Below are positions 1 to 5,573 of a DNA stretch of 5,591 nt, piece after piece. The notes under the pieces were generated by a model, which made no database searches, was not told the origin of the DNA, and was given only the letters and a program-made list of their open reading frames with translations. The DNA comes from Sphingomonadaceae bacterium (GTDB taxonomy: Bacteria > Pseudomonadota > Alphaproteobacteria > Sphingomonadales > Sphingomonadaceae), in contig JAFARM010000060.1 of the NCBI GenBank assembly GCA_019245455.1, positions 1 to 5,591 on the forward strand, written 5' to 3'. How positions within the stretch are numbered: position 1 is the first letter of the stretch; each line of letters begins with the position of its first letter. A program made the position numbers and the translations under genes.

Positions 1-1
1 C

Positions 2-985
2 AAGCTCGCCGCCGCGCTCCCCGAGGGCGATGGCTGGCAGTACGAGCCCAAGTGGGACGGCTTCCGTTGCCTCGATTTTAAGGACGGCGGCGACGTTGCG
101 CTGATGTCGAAGTCGGGCAAGCCGCTCGACCGCTTCTTCCCCGAAGTAGCGACCGCGGTCGCCGGCCTCGGCGCCGACCGCTTCGTCATCGACGGCGAGC
201 TGCTGATCGTGCGGGACGGCGTCGCCGACTTCGACGCGCTCCAGGCCCGCCTCCACCCGGCGGCGAGTCGCATCGCCCGGCTGAGCCGCGAGACGCCCGC
301 GCGGCTGATGCTGTTCGACTGCCTCACCGCCGGCGACGCGGTGCTGATCGATGCGCCGCTCTCGGCGCGCCGTGCCGCGCTCGAGCGACTCGTCGCCGGC
401 GAGGCGAGCGTCGACCTGTCACCCGCGACGGGCGATCGGGCAGCGGCGGCAGCGTGGCTGGCGGCGAGCGGCGGCGCGCTCGACGGCATCGTCGCCAAGC
501 GCGTCGACGATCGCTACCATCCCGGCGAGCGGGCGATGGTCAAGGTCAAGCCGCTGCGCACAGCGGACTGTGTCGTCGGCGGCTTCCGCCGTGCGAGCGG
601 CAGCGATTCGGTCGGCTCGCTCCTGCTCGGGCTGTACGACGATGCGGGGCGGCTGAACCACGTCGGCTTCTCCTCCGGCATCAAGGACGAGGAGCGAGCG
701 AGATTGACCGCCCGCCTCCAGCCGCTCGCCGGCGGCAGCGGCTTCACGGGCAGCGCTCCCGGCGGCCCCAGCCGCTGGTCGACCGGCCGGTCAGCCGAGT
801 GGGTGCCGCTGCGCCCGGAGCTGGTCGTCGAGGTCCGCTACGACCAGGTCACCGCCAGCCGCTTCCGCCACGGCACGGCGCTGGTGCGCTGGCGGCCCGA
901 CAAGGACCCGCGCCAGTGCACCTGCGACCAACTGGCGCCGCCGCTGCGCCCGGCCGAGATCGCCGCGCTCGTCACCCCGCGCTAG
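2..985 (+). CDS. ligC: ATP-dependent DNA ligase, LigC type (5' end outside the window)
   Basis: Seals nicks in duplex DNA using ATP through a covalent lysyl-AMP intermediate; stand-alone LigC enzymes act as backup or repair ligases in bacteria. The reading frame is open from base 2, so the ATG at 104 is internal. The nucleotidyltransferase motifs are in order: motif I EPKWDGFR with the AMP-accepting Lys at 50-52, motif III DGEL at 191-202, motif IIIa LMLFDC near 308-325, motif IV DGIVAKR at 482-502, motif V VKVK at 539-550. An OB-fold domain follows (GSLLLGLYDD, then WVPLRPELVVEVRYD) and the RWRPDKDPR segment typical of the LigC C-terminus. The 327 visible residues match mycobacterial LigC from just before motif I to the end; by comparison about 10-15 N-terminal residues are missing. 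No Ku, polymerase or nuclease domain is fused to the visible part. A LigD ligase domain was considered, but the C-terminal wording matches LigC better. Confidence 0.93.
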   Translation, partial: KLAAALPEGDGWQYEPKWDGFRCLDFKDGGDVALMSKSGKPLDRFFPEVATAVAGLGADRFVIDGELLIVRDGVADFDALQARLHPAASRIARLSRETPARLMLFDCLTAGDAVLIDAPLSARRAALERLVAGEASVDLSPATGDRAAAAAWLAASGGALDGIVAKRVDDRYHPGERAMVKVKPLRTADCVVGGFRRASGSDSVGSLLLGLYDDAGRLNHVGFSSGIKDEERARLTARLQPLAGGSGFTGSAPGGPSRWSTGRSAEWVPLRPELVVEVRYDQVTASRFRHGTALVRWRPDKDPRQCTCDQLAPPLRPAEIAALVTPR

Positions 986-1005
986 GAATCGCGTGCCGCT
1001 TGGGT

Positions 1006-1011
1006 TACGTT
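1006..1011 (+). promoter_or_regulatory. Weak -10 candidate for the EthA-like gene
   Basis: The 52-base gap between the ligase stop and the monooxygenase start contains TACGTT, which fits a TAnnnT -10 element. Seventeen bases upstream is TAGGAA (983-988), a poor -35 that overlaps the ligase stop codon. The monooxygenase may instead be transcribed together with the ligase; the sequence does not decide this. Confidence 0.25.
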
Positions 1012-1024
1012 CGCGTCAATCTCT

Positions 1025-1030
1025 GGGGAG
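1025..1030 (+). promoter_or_regulatory. Ribosome binding site that fixes the EthA-like start
   Basis: GGGGAG lies seven bases before the ATG at 1038. It supports that start over the in-frame GTG at 993, which would add 15 residues before the Rossmann strand and has no comparable site. Confidence 0.7.
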
Positions 1031-1037
1031 ATGCGTC

Positions 1038-2531
1038 ATGGATCATGTCGATGTGCTGATCGTCAGGGCCGGCCTGTCGGGCATCGGTGCCGCCGTCCAC
1101 CTGCAGAAGGGCGCGCCCGACCGCAGCTTCGCTCTGCTCGAACGGCGGCAGGCGATCGGCGGCACGTGGGACCTGTTCCGCTATCCCGGCATCCGTTCCG
1201 ATAGCGATATGTTCACGCTCGGCTACCGCTTCAAGCCATGGACCGCGGCCAAGTCGATCGCCGACGGCCCGTCGATTTTGTCCTATGTCCGCGAGGCCGC
1301 CGCCGAGAACGACGTCGAGCGCGACATCCGCTTCGACCACAAGGTGACCGCCGCGTCGTGGTCGTCGGCCGACGCGCGCTGGACGGTAACGGCGCAGCGC
1401 GGCGACGGCTCGACCGCGACCCTGACCTGCACCTTCCTCTATATGTGCAGCGGCTACTACAGCTACGACGAGGGCTATCGGCCGGAGTTCGCTGGCGAGA
1501 GTGATTTCGCCGGGCGCATCGTCCACCCGCAGTTCTGGCCCGACGACCTCGACTATGCGGGCAAGCGCGTCGTCGTCATCGGCAGCGGCGCGACCGCCGT
1601 GACGCTGGTGCCCGAGATGGCGAAGACGGCGGCGCACGTGACCATGCTGCAGCGGTCGCCGACCTATGTCATCAGCCGCCCGGGCAACGACGCCGTCGCC
1701 GACCGGCTGCGCGCGGTCCTGCCGTCGAAGCTCGCCTATGCGCTGGTCCGCTTCAAGAACATCGGCTGGAGCCAGTATTTCTATCGCATGACGCGCAAGC
1801 AGCCCGACAAGGTCCGCGACCTGCTGCTCGACGGGGTCAAGCAGGAGCTGGGCGAAGGCTATGACATCGCCACCCACTTCACCCCGCGCTACAAGCCGTG
1901 GGACCAGCGGCTGTGCCTGATCCCCGACGCCGACCTGTTCGCCGCGATCAAGGCGGGGGCGGCGAGCGTCGTCACCGACCACATCGACCATTTCACCGCG
2001 ACGGGCATCAGGCTGAAGTCGGGCGAGGAGCTGCCCGCCGACGTCATCGTCACCGCGACGGGCCTCAAGCTGATCGCGCTTGGCGGCATGAGCGTCACGG
2101 TCGACGGAAAGGCGATCAAGCCCGGCGACTGCATCGCCTACAAGGGGATGATGTTCTCGAACGTCCCCAACCTGGCGCTCAGCCTCGGCTACATCAACGC
2201 CTCGTGGACGCTGCGCAGCGACCTCATTGCCGGCTATGTCGTTCGCATCCTCAACCACATGAAGGCGACGGGCACGGCGATCGCGACGCCGGTGCCGGGG
2301 CCCGACGTCCACGCCGAGCGCCTCGCCTTCGACCTGTCGAGCGGCTACGTCCAGCGCGCGGTCGATGCCATGCCGAAATCAGGCAACCGCCGGCCGTGGA
2401 AAGTGACGGCGAATTACGTCCTCGACACGCTCGAGCTGCGCTTCGGCAAGGTCGATGACGGCGAACTCCGTTTCACCACGGTACACGAGGCGACGTCCGC
2501 CGCCGGCGCCCGGGAGCTGCTCGCCGCCTAA
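1038..2531 (+). CDS. ethA: EthA-like FAD-dependent Baeyer-Villiger monooxygenase
   Basis: A 497-residue flavoprotein monooxygenase, predicted cytosolic, using FAD, NADPH and O2 to insert oxygen next to a ketone or to oxidise sulfur; the natural substrate cannot be told. It resembles mycobacterial EthA (489 aa) along its whole length. Visible parts: N-terminal FAD Rossmann motif at residues 8-18; GGTWDLFRYPG at 41-51; the Baeyer-Villiger fingerprint FxGxxxHxxxW as F157, G159, H163, W167; the second, NADPH-binding GSGATA at 182-187; WDQRLCLIP at 288-296, where R291 probably matches the catalytic Arg of phenylacetone monooxygenase; TATGL at 339-343. Oddity: the first Gly of GxGxxG is Arg10 (AGG at 1065-1067), one base change from the expected GGG. 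No EthR-type TetR repressor gene is adjacent, unlike in mycobacteria. The stop overlaps that of the convergent hydrolase gene by four bases. Confidence 0.93.
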   Translation: MDHVDVLIVRAGLSGIGAAVHLQKGAPDRSFALLERRQAIGGTWDLFRYPGIRSDSDMFTLGYRFKPWTAAKSIADGPSILSYVREAAAENDVERDIRFDHKVTAASWSSADARWTVTAQRGDGSTATLTCTFLYMCSGYYSYDEGYRPEFAGESDFAGRIVHPQFWPDDLDYAGKRVVVIGSGATAVTLVPEMAKTAAHVTMLQRSPTYVISRPGNDAVADRLRAVLPSKLAYALVRFKNIGWSQYFYRMTRKQPDKVRDLLLDGVKQELGEGYDIATHFTPRYKPWDQRLCLIPDADLFAAIKAGAASVVTDHIDHFTATGIRLKSGEELPADVIVTATGLKLIALGGMSVTVDGKAIKPGDCIAYKGMMFSNVPNLALSLGYINASWTLRSDLIAGYVVRILNHMKATGTAIATPVPGPDVHAERLAFDLSSGYVQRAVDAMPKSGNRRPWKVTANYVLDTLELRFGKVDDGELRFTTVHEATSAAGARELLAA

Positions 2532-3847
2532 GCCTGCGGTGTGGAATCCGATCCGGTGGGGTCGGGCTGCGGCGACTTCGCGCGGCGCATGGCCTCGGCC
2601 TCGCTCCGCCGCCGGGCGGCCCACGCATCGTGATATTCACTCGGCCGTACCGTCGGCACGATCATGCACACGCTCTGCGTCGGCAGGATCATCCCCCAGT
2701 CGTGGATCAGCTGTTTGTACGCGGTGCCGACCGGCCGGACGTTGCGGTCGAGATCATAGAGGCCGAGCGGGTTGACGCGTCCGACGTCGGCGCGCAGCGC
2801 GCTGTCCCAGTCGACCTGATCGGTCAGCGAGTACCAGGTGAAGCCGACGATCGGGATGCCGTCGTTGCGCACGCGCAGCACGCTCGACCACTGCTTCCAC
2901 AGCCACTCGACCGACGCCTGCCCGCCGTGCTCGTAATCGGCGAAGTTGGTTTCGGTGTGCATCACCGGCAGGCGGTAGCGGTCGAAATACTGCCAGGTGA
3001 TGCCGTCGTAGCCGAACACTTCCCCTGATGCGCGACTGCTGCCGTCGGCGGCAACACGGTGCTCGTTGGTCAGGTAATAGTCGTTGCCCATGATGCAGTG
3101 TTGCTTCAGCCGCGTGTGCATGAACCAGTCGTACTCCTCGCGGGTCATGCCGTTGTCGAGCAGGTACTGGTACATCTCCGACCCGACCCGCCGACCGAAA
3201 TTGAGGTCGAGGCTGAGGAAGCGGAGCGCGTTCAGCACCTCCGCCGGGCCGATCGCGGCGGGGTTGTCGGCGTGGAAATACTCCGACGACTCGGACTGGA
3301 TGAAGATGGCGTCGGGCCGCGCGTCGAGGATCGCCTGCATCGCCATGACGTTCGCCTGGACGAGGTGCTTCAGTGCGGTGACGAAGCTATGGTCGCTCGT
3401 CAGCTGCTCGTTCCACCAACCGTACTTGGCCGAGAAGATGGCGCAGATGAACATCTCGTTGATCGGCGTGTAGAGCTGGACCCAGGGGAACCGCCGCGCG
3501 AATTCGCCCGCGTAGCGCGCGAACAGCGGCGGGAAGTCGGGGTTCTGGAAGTCGCCCAGCCAGTCGGGCAAGCCGAAGTGACAGAGGTCGACGATCGGCG
3601 TGATGTCGCGCTTGAGCAGCTCGCCGAAGGTCATGTCGGTGAACGACCAGTCGTACTTGCCCTCGCCGAGCCACGTCGTGTGGATCGGCGGGCCGTAGCG
3701 CAGATAGTGGATGCCGAGCTCGGTGACGGCGGCGAAGTCCTCGCGCCAGTATTTGTAATGGCCACACTTCGCCATCTCGTCGACGCGCTTGCCGCCTACC
3801 GTGGGGTAGCTGTTCTCGATGCCGGTGGCGAACATGAACATGGTCAT
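2528..3847 (-). CDS. GH1-like glycoside hydrolase (putative beta-glycosidase), cytosolic
   Basis: A 439-residue TIM-barrel hydrolase of the family 1 type, predicted to cleave beta-glycosides by a retaining mechanism; the sugar specificity is not readable. Landmarks, numbered from the ATG at 3847: an early-barrel segment EDFAAVTELG (36-45) followed by RYGPP; HFGLPDWLG at 90-98, equivalent to the GH1 YHWDLPQWL region; TPINEMF at 127-133, giving acid/base Glu131; HTETNFAD at 297-304, giving nucleophile Glu299; FTWYSLTDQVDWD at 336-348, matching the GH1 WSLLDNFEW block; then NPLGLYDLD before the last helix. The residues after the two catalytic Glu (Met and Thr-Asn) differ from the usual NEP and ENG, so this is a divergent member. 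There is no signal peptide. The last roughly 40 residues are a charged, Pro/Ser-rich tail that looks disordered. It is transcribed divergently from the Rieske gene and converges on the EthA-like gene. No transporter or sugar regulator is adjacent. Confidence 0.85.
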   Translation of the reverse strand: MTMFMFATGIENSYPTVGGKRVDEMAKCGHYKYWREDFAAVTELGIHYLRYGPPIHTTWLGEGKYDWSFTDMTFGELLKRDITPIVDLCHFGLPDWLGDFQNPDFPPLFARYAGEFARRFPWVQLYTPINEMFICAIFSAKYGWWNEQLTSDHSFVTALKHLVQANVMAMQAILDARPDAIFIQSESSEYFHADNPAAIGPAEVLNALRFLSLDLNFGRRVGSEMYQYLLDNGMTREEYDWFMHTRLKQHCIMGNDYYLTNEHRVAADGSSRASGEVFGYDGITWQYFDRYRLPVMHTETNFADYEHGGQASVEWLWKQWSSVLRVRNDGIPIVGFTWYSLTDQVDWDSALRADVGRVNPLGLYDLDRNVRPVGTAYKQLIHDWGMILPTQSVCMIVPTVRPSEYHDAWAARRRSEAEAMRRAKSPQPDPTGSDSTPQA

Positions 3848-3855
3848 CGGCAAGG

Positions 3856-3860
3856 TCCTT
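3856..3860 (-). promoter_or_regulatory. Ribosome binding site that fixes the GH1-like start
   Basis: On the minus strand AAGGA lies eight bases before the ATG at 3847 but only two bases before the alternative in-frame TTG at 3853. The spacing therefore favours the ATG, which removes two residues from the longest possible protein. Confidence 0.65.
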
Positions 3861-3870
3861 ACGGGTCGCG

Positions 3871-3880
3871 CGCCACAGCC
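3871..3880 (-). repeat. Left arm of a 10-base inverted repeat in the divergent region
   Basis: CGCCACAGCC on the plus strand is the exact reverse complement of 3992-4001. Read in the direction of the hydrolase gene it is GGCTGTGGCG and lies 23 bases before that gene's ATG. The two arms are 111 bases apart, too far for a simple hairpin, but placed like a pair of binding sites for one regulator. Confidence 0.45.
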
Positions 3881-3966
3881 CGAGACGGGCGGTTAAAGCG
3901 ACGCAACCGGCGGCGGGGCGGCGTGGTTCCGCCGGCGCATCAAGACGGCGCAAGCTTCGGCAACGC

Positions 3967-3995
3967 TCGCCAAGTCGCCACCGTCGCGCTAGGCT
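3967..3995 (+). promoter_or_regulatory. Promoter candidate for the Rieske oxygenase gene
   Basis: TCGCCA (3967-3972) and TAGGCT (3990-3995) are separated by 17 bases and resemble -35 and -10 elements; the first matches TTGACA at four of six positions, the second has the TAnnnT core. Transcription would begin about seven bases after the -10, at or next to the ATG at 4002, giving a leaderless or nearly leaderless mRNA. This is inferred from spacing and short matches only. Confidence 0.4.
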
Positions 3996-4001
3996 GTGGC
4001 G
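3992..4001 (+). repeat. Right arm of a 10-base inverted repeat, abutting the Rieske gene ATG
   Basis: GGCTGTGGCG pairs perfectly with 3871-3880. It overlaps the -10 candidate TAGGCT and ends on the base before the start codon at 4002, so a protein bound here would block transcription or initiation of the oxygenase gene. Confidence 0.45.
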
Positions 4002-5156
4002 ATGGACGTCCACGTCCCCTTCCGCACGCCGACGCCGGGGCAGCTGGCGCTCGCCGCCGCGATCCCCGCCGCCGGACAGGCGGCACCGGCGACGATCGGC
4101 CGCGTGCCGGCAGCGGTCTACACCGACCCGGCGCACTTCGCCGTCGAGCAGGCGGCGCTGCGGCGGCTGCCGGTCGTCGTCGCGCCCTCGGCACTGCTGC
4201 CGCGACCCGGGATGAGCGTGACCCACGACGGCTTCGGCGTGCCGCTGCTGCTCGCCCGCGACTCGCGCGGGACGATGCGCGTGTTCCTCAACGTCTGCCG
4301 CCACCGCGGGACGCGACTGGTCGAGGGCTGCGAAATCGCCGAGGTGCCGCGTCTCGTCTGCCCCTACCACGCGTGGAGCTATGCCCTCGACGGCCGGCTG
4401 ACCGGCCTGCCGCGCCCCGAGACCTTCGGCGGGATGGACAAGGGCGAGCGCGGGCTGGTCGAACTGCCGAGCGTCGAGGCGGGCGGGCTGATCTGGGTCG
4501 GGCTCGAGCGCGATCGGACCTATGACTTCAGCCTCGCCGCCGGGCCGCTCGCCGCCGACTTCGACGCGCTGGGGTTCGCCGACCAGCACCTGTATCGCCG
4601 CCGGACCCACACGGTCGCGGCGAACTGGAAGCTGATCATGGACGCGTTCCTGGAGAGTTACCACGTCACGCGCCTGCACGCGGCGACGATCGGCCCCTTC
4701 TTCCAGGACGGCGTGACGACCGGCGACACGATCGGCCCGCACGCGCGATCGGCGGTCGGGCGGGCGGAGAAGCTCGAAGGGGTCGACTGGTCGGATTGGG
4801 CGGCGCTGCGGCAGACGGTGACCTTCGCCTACCAGCTGATCCCCGGCACCGTCGTCGTCGCCTCGCCCGATTACATCAACATCATGACGCTGATGCCGCG
4901 CGCGGTCGGCGGGACGCTGGTCGAAGACTTCATGCTGATTCCCGAAGAACCGCTGGCGCCGAAGGCCGAGGCGCACTGGCAGCGGTCGTGGGACCTGCTC
5001 GACGGCGGCGTCTTCGCGAGCGAGGACTTCCGCGCCGCCGCCCTCGGGCAGGAGGGCCTCGCCTCGGGTGCGGTCGACCATGTCCTGCTGGGCGGGCTCG
5101 AGCAGGGGGTCGCGCGCTTCCACGACACGGTGGCACGGCTCATCGCCGCAGGGTGA
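4002..5156 (+). CDS. Rieske-type aromatic ring-hydroxylating oxygenase, alpha subunit
   Basis: A 384-residue terminal oxygenase of the ring-hydroxylating family. Electrons pass from a Rieske [2Fe-2S] cluster to a mononuclear iron that activates O2; the substrate is unknown. The cluster ligands are C99 and H101 (CRHRG) and C120 and H123 (CPYHAW). The catalytic domain starts at NWKLIMDAF (208-216). Iron ligands are probably H221 and H226 in the H-x4-H pattern and D342 in the ASEDFRAA segment. The acidic residue three before H221, which bridges the two centres between subunits, is Glu218; naphthalene dioxygenase has Asp there and carnitine oxygenase CntA has Glu. I chose the ATG at 4002; a GTG at 3996 would add two residues and neither has a strong ribosome binding site. 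The N-terminal 40 residues are rich in Ala and Pro. No beta subunit, ferredoxin or reductase gene is adjacent, so the enzyme probably lacks a beta subunit and uses partners encoded elsewhere. Confidence 0.92.
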   Translation: MDVHVPFRTPTPGQLALAAAIPAAGQAAPATIGRVPAAVYTDPAHFAVEQAALRRLPVVVAPSALLPRPGMSVTHDGFGVPLLLARDSRGTMRVFLNVCRHRGTRLVEGCEIAEVPRLVCPYHAWSYALDGRLTGLPRPETFGGMDKGERGLVELPSVEAGGLIWVGLERDRTYDFSLAAGPLAADFDALGFADQHLYRRRTHTVAANWKLIMDAFLESYHVTRLHAATIGPFFQDGVTTGDTIGPHARSAVGRAEKLEGVDWSDWAALRQTVTFAYQLIPGTVVVASPDYINIMTLMPRAVGGTLVEDFMLIPEEPLAPKAEAHWQRSWDLLDGGVFASEDFRAAALGQEGLASGAVDHVLLGGLEQGVARFHDTVARLIAAG

Positions 5157-5161
5157 CGCGG

Positions 5162-5190
5162 CGTGCCCGCGGGGCTTGCCTGCGGGCGCG
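5162..5190 (+). terminator. Stem-loop after the Rieske gene, possible terminator
   Basis: CGTGCCCGC (5162-5170) pairs with GCGGGCGCG (5182-5190) as a nine-base stem with one G-U pair and an 11-base loop, starting five bases after the oxygenase stop codon. No T-run follows, so it is not a textbook intrinsic terminator. It may stop transcription with Rho or only protect the mRNA end. Confidence 0.4.
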
Positions 5191-5205
5191 GCGGGGGCGT
5201 AGCCT
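5176..5205 (+). promoter_or_regulatory. Promoter candidate for the small membrane protein gene
   Basis: TTGCCT (5176-5181) and TAGCCT (5200-5205) are 18 bases apart and fit -35 and -10 elements. The start of transcription would fall near 5212, leaving a leader of about 25 bases with a ribosome binding site. The -35 lies in the loop of the upstream stem-loop. Confidence 0.4.
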
Positions 5206-5225
5206 TGGCCATCCCGAATCGCGTC

Positions 5226-5231
5226 AGGAGG
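5226..5231 (+). promoter_or_regulatory. Strong ribosome binding site of the small membrane protein gene
   Basis: AGGAGG, a full match to the anti-Shine-Dalgarno sequence, lies five bases before the ATG at 5237. It is the best such site in the window and the main reason to accept this short gene. Confidence 0.8.
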
Positions 5232-5236
5232 GCATC

Positions 5237-5452
5237 ATGACCTCGGCCACCTACGTCATTCTGTCGGGCGCGCTCAGTTTCGGCGCGCCGCTCGCGGTCG
5301 CGGTGTACGAGATCGTGACGCTGCGCCGGCGGGGTGGCGGCGGCGACGACGGCCGCGATCCACCCCCGGCTGGCCCCAAGCCGCTGCCCGACTGCCTGCA
5401 GCCGCACGTCCTGCTTCAGCCCCGCCGCATCCGCGAGTTGCAGGACGCCTGA
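5237..5452 (+). CDS. Small single-pass membrane protein, function unknown
   Basis: A 71-residue protein that I do not assign to a named family. Residues 5-28 form one hydrophobic segment (VILSGALSFGAPLAVAVYEI at 7-26), followed directly by LRRR at 29-32. By the positive-inside rule the C-terminus should be cytoplasmic. The tail has a Gly/Asp stretch (33-41), a Pro-rich linker, and KPLPDCLQP at 48-56 with the only Cys of the protein, then a basic and amphipathic end, PRRIRELQDA. The perfect ribosome binding site, the promoter candidate and the layout of membrane anchor plus tail support a real gene. The PLPDCL box looks like a small conserved motif and might be a protein-binding or metal/redox site, but this is a guess. 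The gene appears monocistronic, with gaps of 80 and 121 bases on either side. No cleavable signal peptide is evident. Confidence 0.75.
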   Translation: MTSATYVILSGALSFGAPLAVAVYEIVTLRRRGGGGDDGRDPPPAGPKPLPDCLQPHVLLQPRRIRELQDA

Positions 5453-5459
5453 GGCCTGA

Positions 5460-5486
5460 CAGAAGGAGTGTCGCGCGGCACTTCTG
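5460..5486 (+). terminator. Imperfect stem-loop after the small gene, weak terminator candidate
   Basis: CAGAA (5460-5464) pairs with TTCTG (5482-5486) and GTG (5468-5470) with CAC (5479-5481), leaving a three-base bulge and an eight-base loop. It begins seven bases after the stop codon. Only CTTA follows, not a T-run, so the call is tentative. Confidence 0.3.
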
Positions 5487-5500
5487 CTTAGGTCGTGAAG

Positions 5501-5506
5501 TAAAAT
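5501..5506 (+). promoter_or_regulatory. -10-like hexamer in an AT-rich patch
   Basis: TAAAAT matches the -10 consensus at five of six positions and lies in the most AT-rich stretch of the window (about 5487-5523), upstream of the gene starting at 5574. No convincing -35 is found 16-18 bases before it; a promoter here would need an activator or another sigma factor. Confidence 0.3.
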
Positions 5507-5562
5507 CAGGCTGGAAATTTCTTGCGGGCTGGCATAAGCGGTATCGGCAGACATCAACTACT

Positions 5563-5567
5563 GGAGG
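5563..5567 (+). promoter_or_regulatory. Ribosome binding site of the gene at the right edge
   Basis: GGAGG lies six bases before the ATG at 5574, a near-ideal position, and supports translation of the gene cut by the right edge. Confidence 0.65.
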
Positions 5568-5573
5568 TCGATC

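Noticed and set aside
986..994. GAATCGCGT shared with 5216-5224, both shortly upstream of genes
   Set aside because: A nine-base match between two places is not significant here, and its distance to the start codons differs.
993..1037. Upstream GTG start for the EthA-like gene
   Set aside because: It would add 15 residues with no match to EthA; the ATG at 1038 has a well-spaced ribosome binding site and gives the usual N-terminus.
1005..2312. Long open frame on the minus strand (435 codons) opposite the EthA-like gene
   Set aside because: It is antisense to a gene with clear family motifs, and its translation is rich in Arg, Ala, Asp and Val with no recognisable domain, as expected from GC-rich shadow frames.
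3848..3853. TTG start for the GH1-like gene, two codons upstream of the chosen ATG
   Set aside because: The AAGGA site is only two bases from it, too close, whereas the ATG at 3847 is at a normal distance.
3907..3935. CCGGCGG / CCGCCGG inverted repeat (7 bases, 15-base loop) in the divergent region
   Set aside because: Made only of C and G in very GC-rich DNA, so a chance match is likely; no downstream T-run and no link to a promoter element.
3059..4525. Open frame of 488 codons on the plus strand
   Set aside because: Antisense to the GH1-like gene and out of frame with the Rieske gene; no motif, and composition typical of a shadow frame.
3387..5123. Long open frame on the minus strand (578 codons) across the divergent region
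   Set aside because: It runs through parts of two well-supported genes and the intergenic region; its low-complexity Arg/Gly/Asp composition shows no domain.
1038..5156. A shared catabolic cluster of the monooxygenase, glycosidase and Rieske oxygenase
   Set aside because: The genes are on different strands in separate units, no reductase, ferredoxin, transporter or regulator accompanies them, and no common substrate can be inferred.
5511..5540. GGAA-type general stress (EcfG) promoter in the AT-rich patch
   Set aside because: GGAAAT is present but the GGAAC form and a GTT at the proper spacing are missing.
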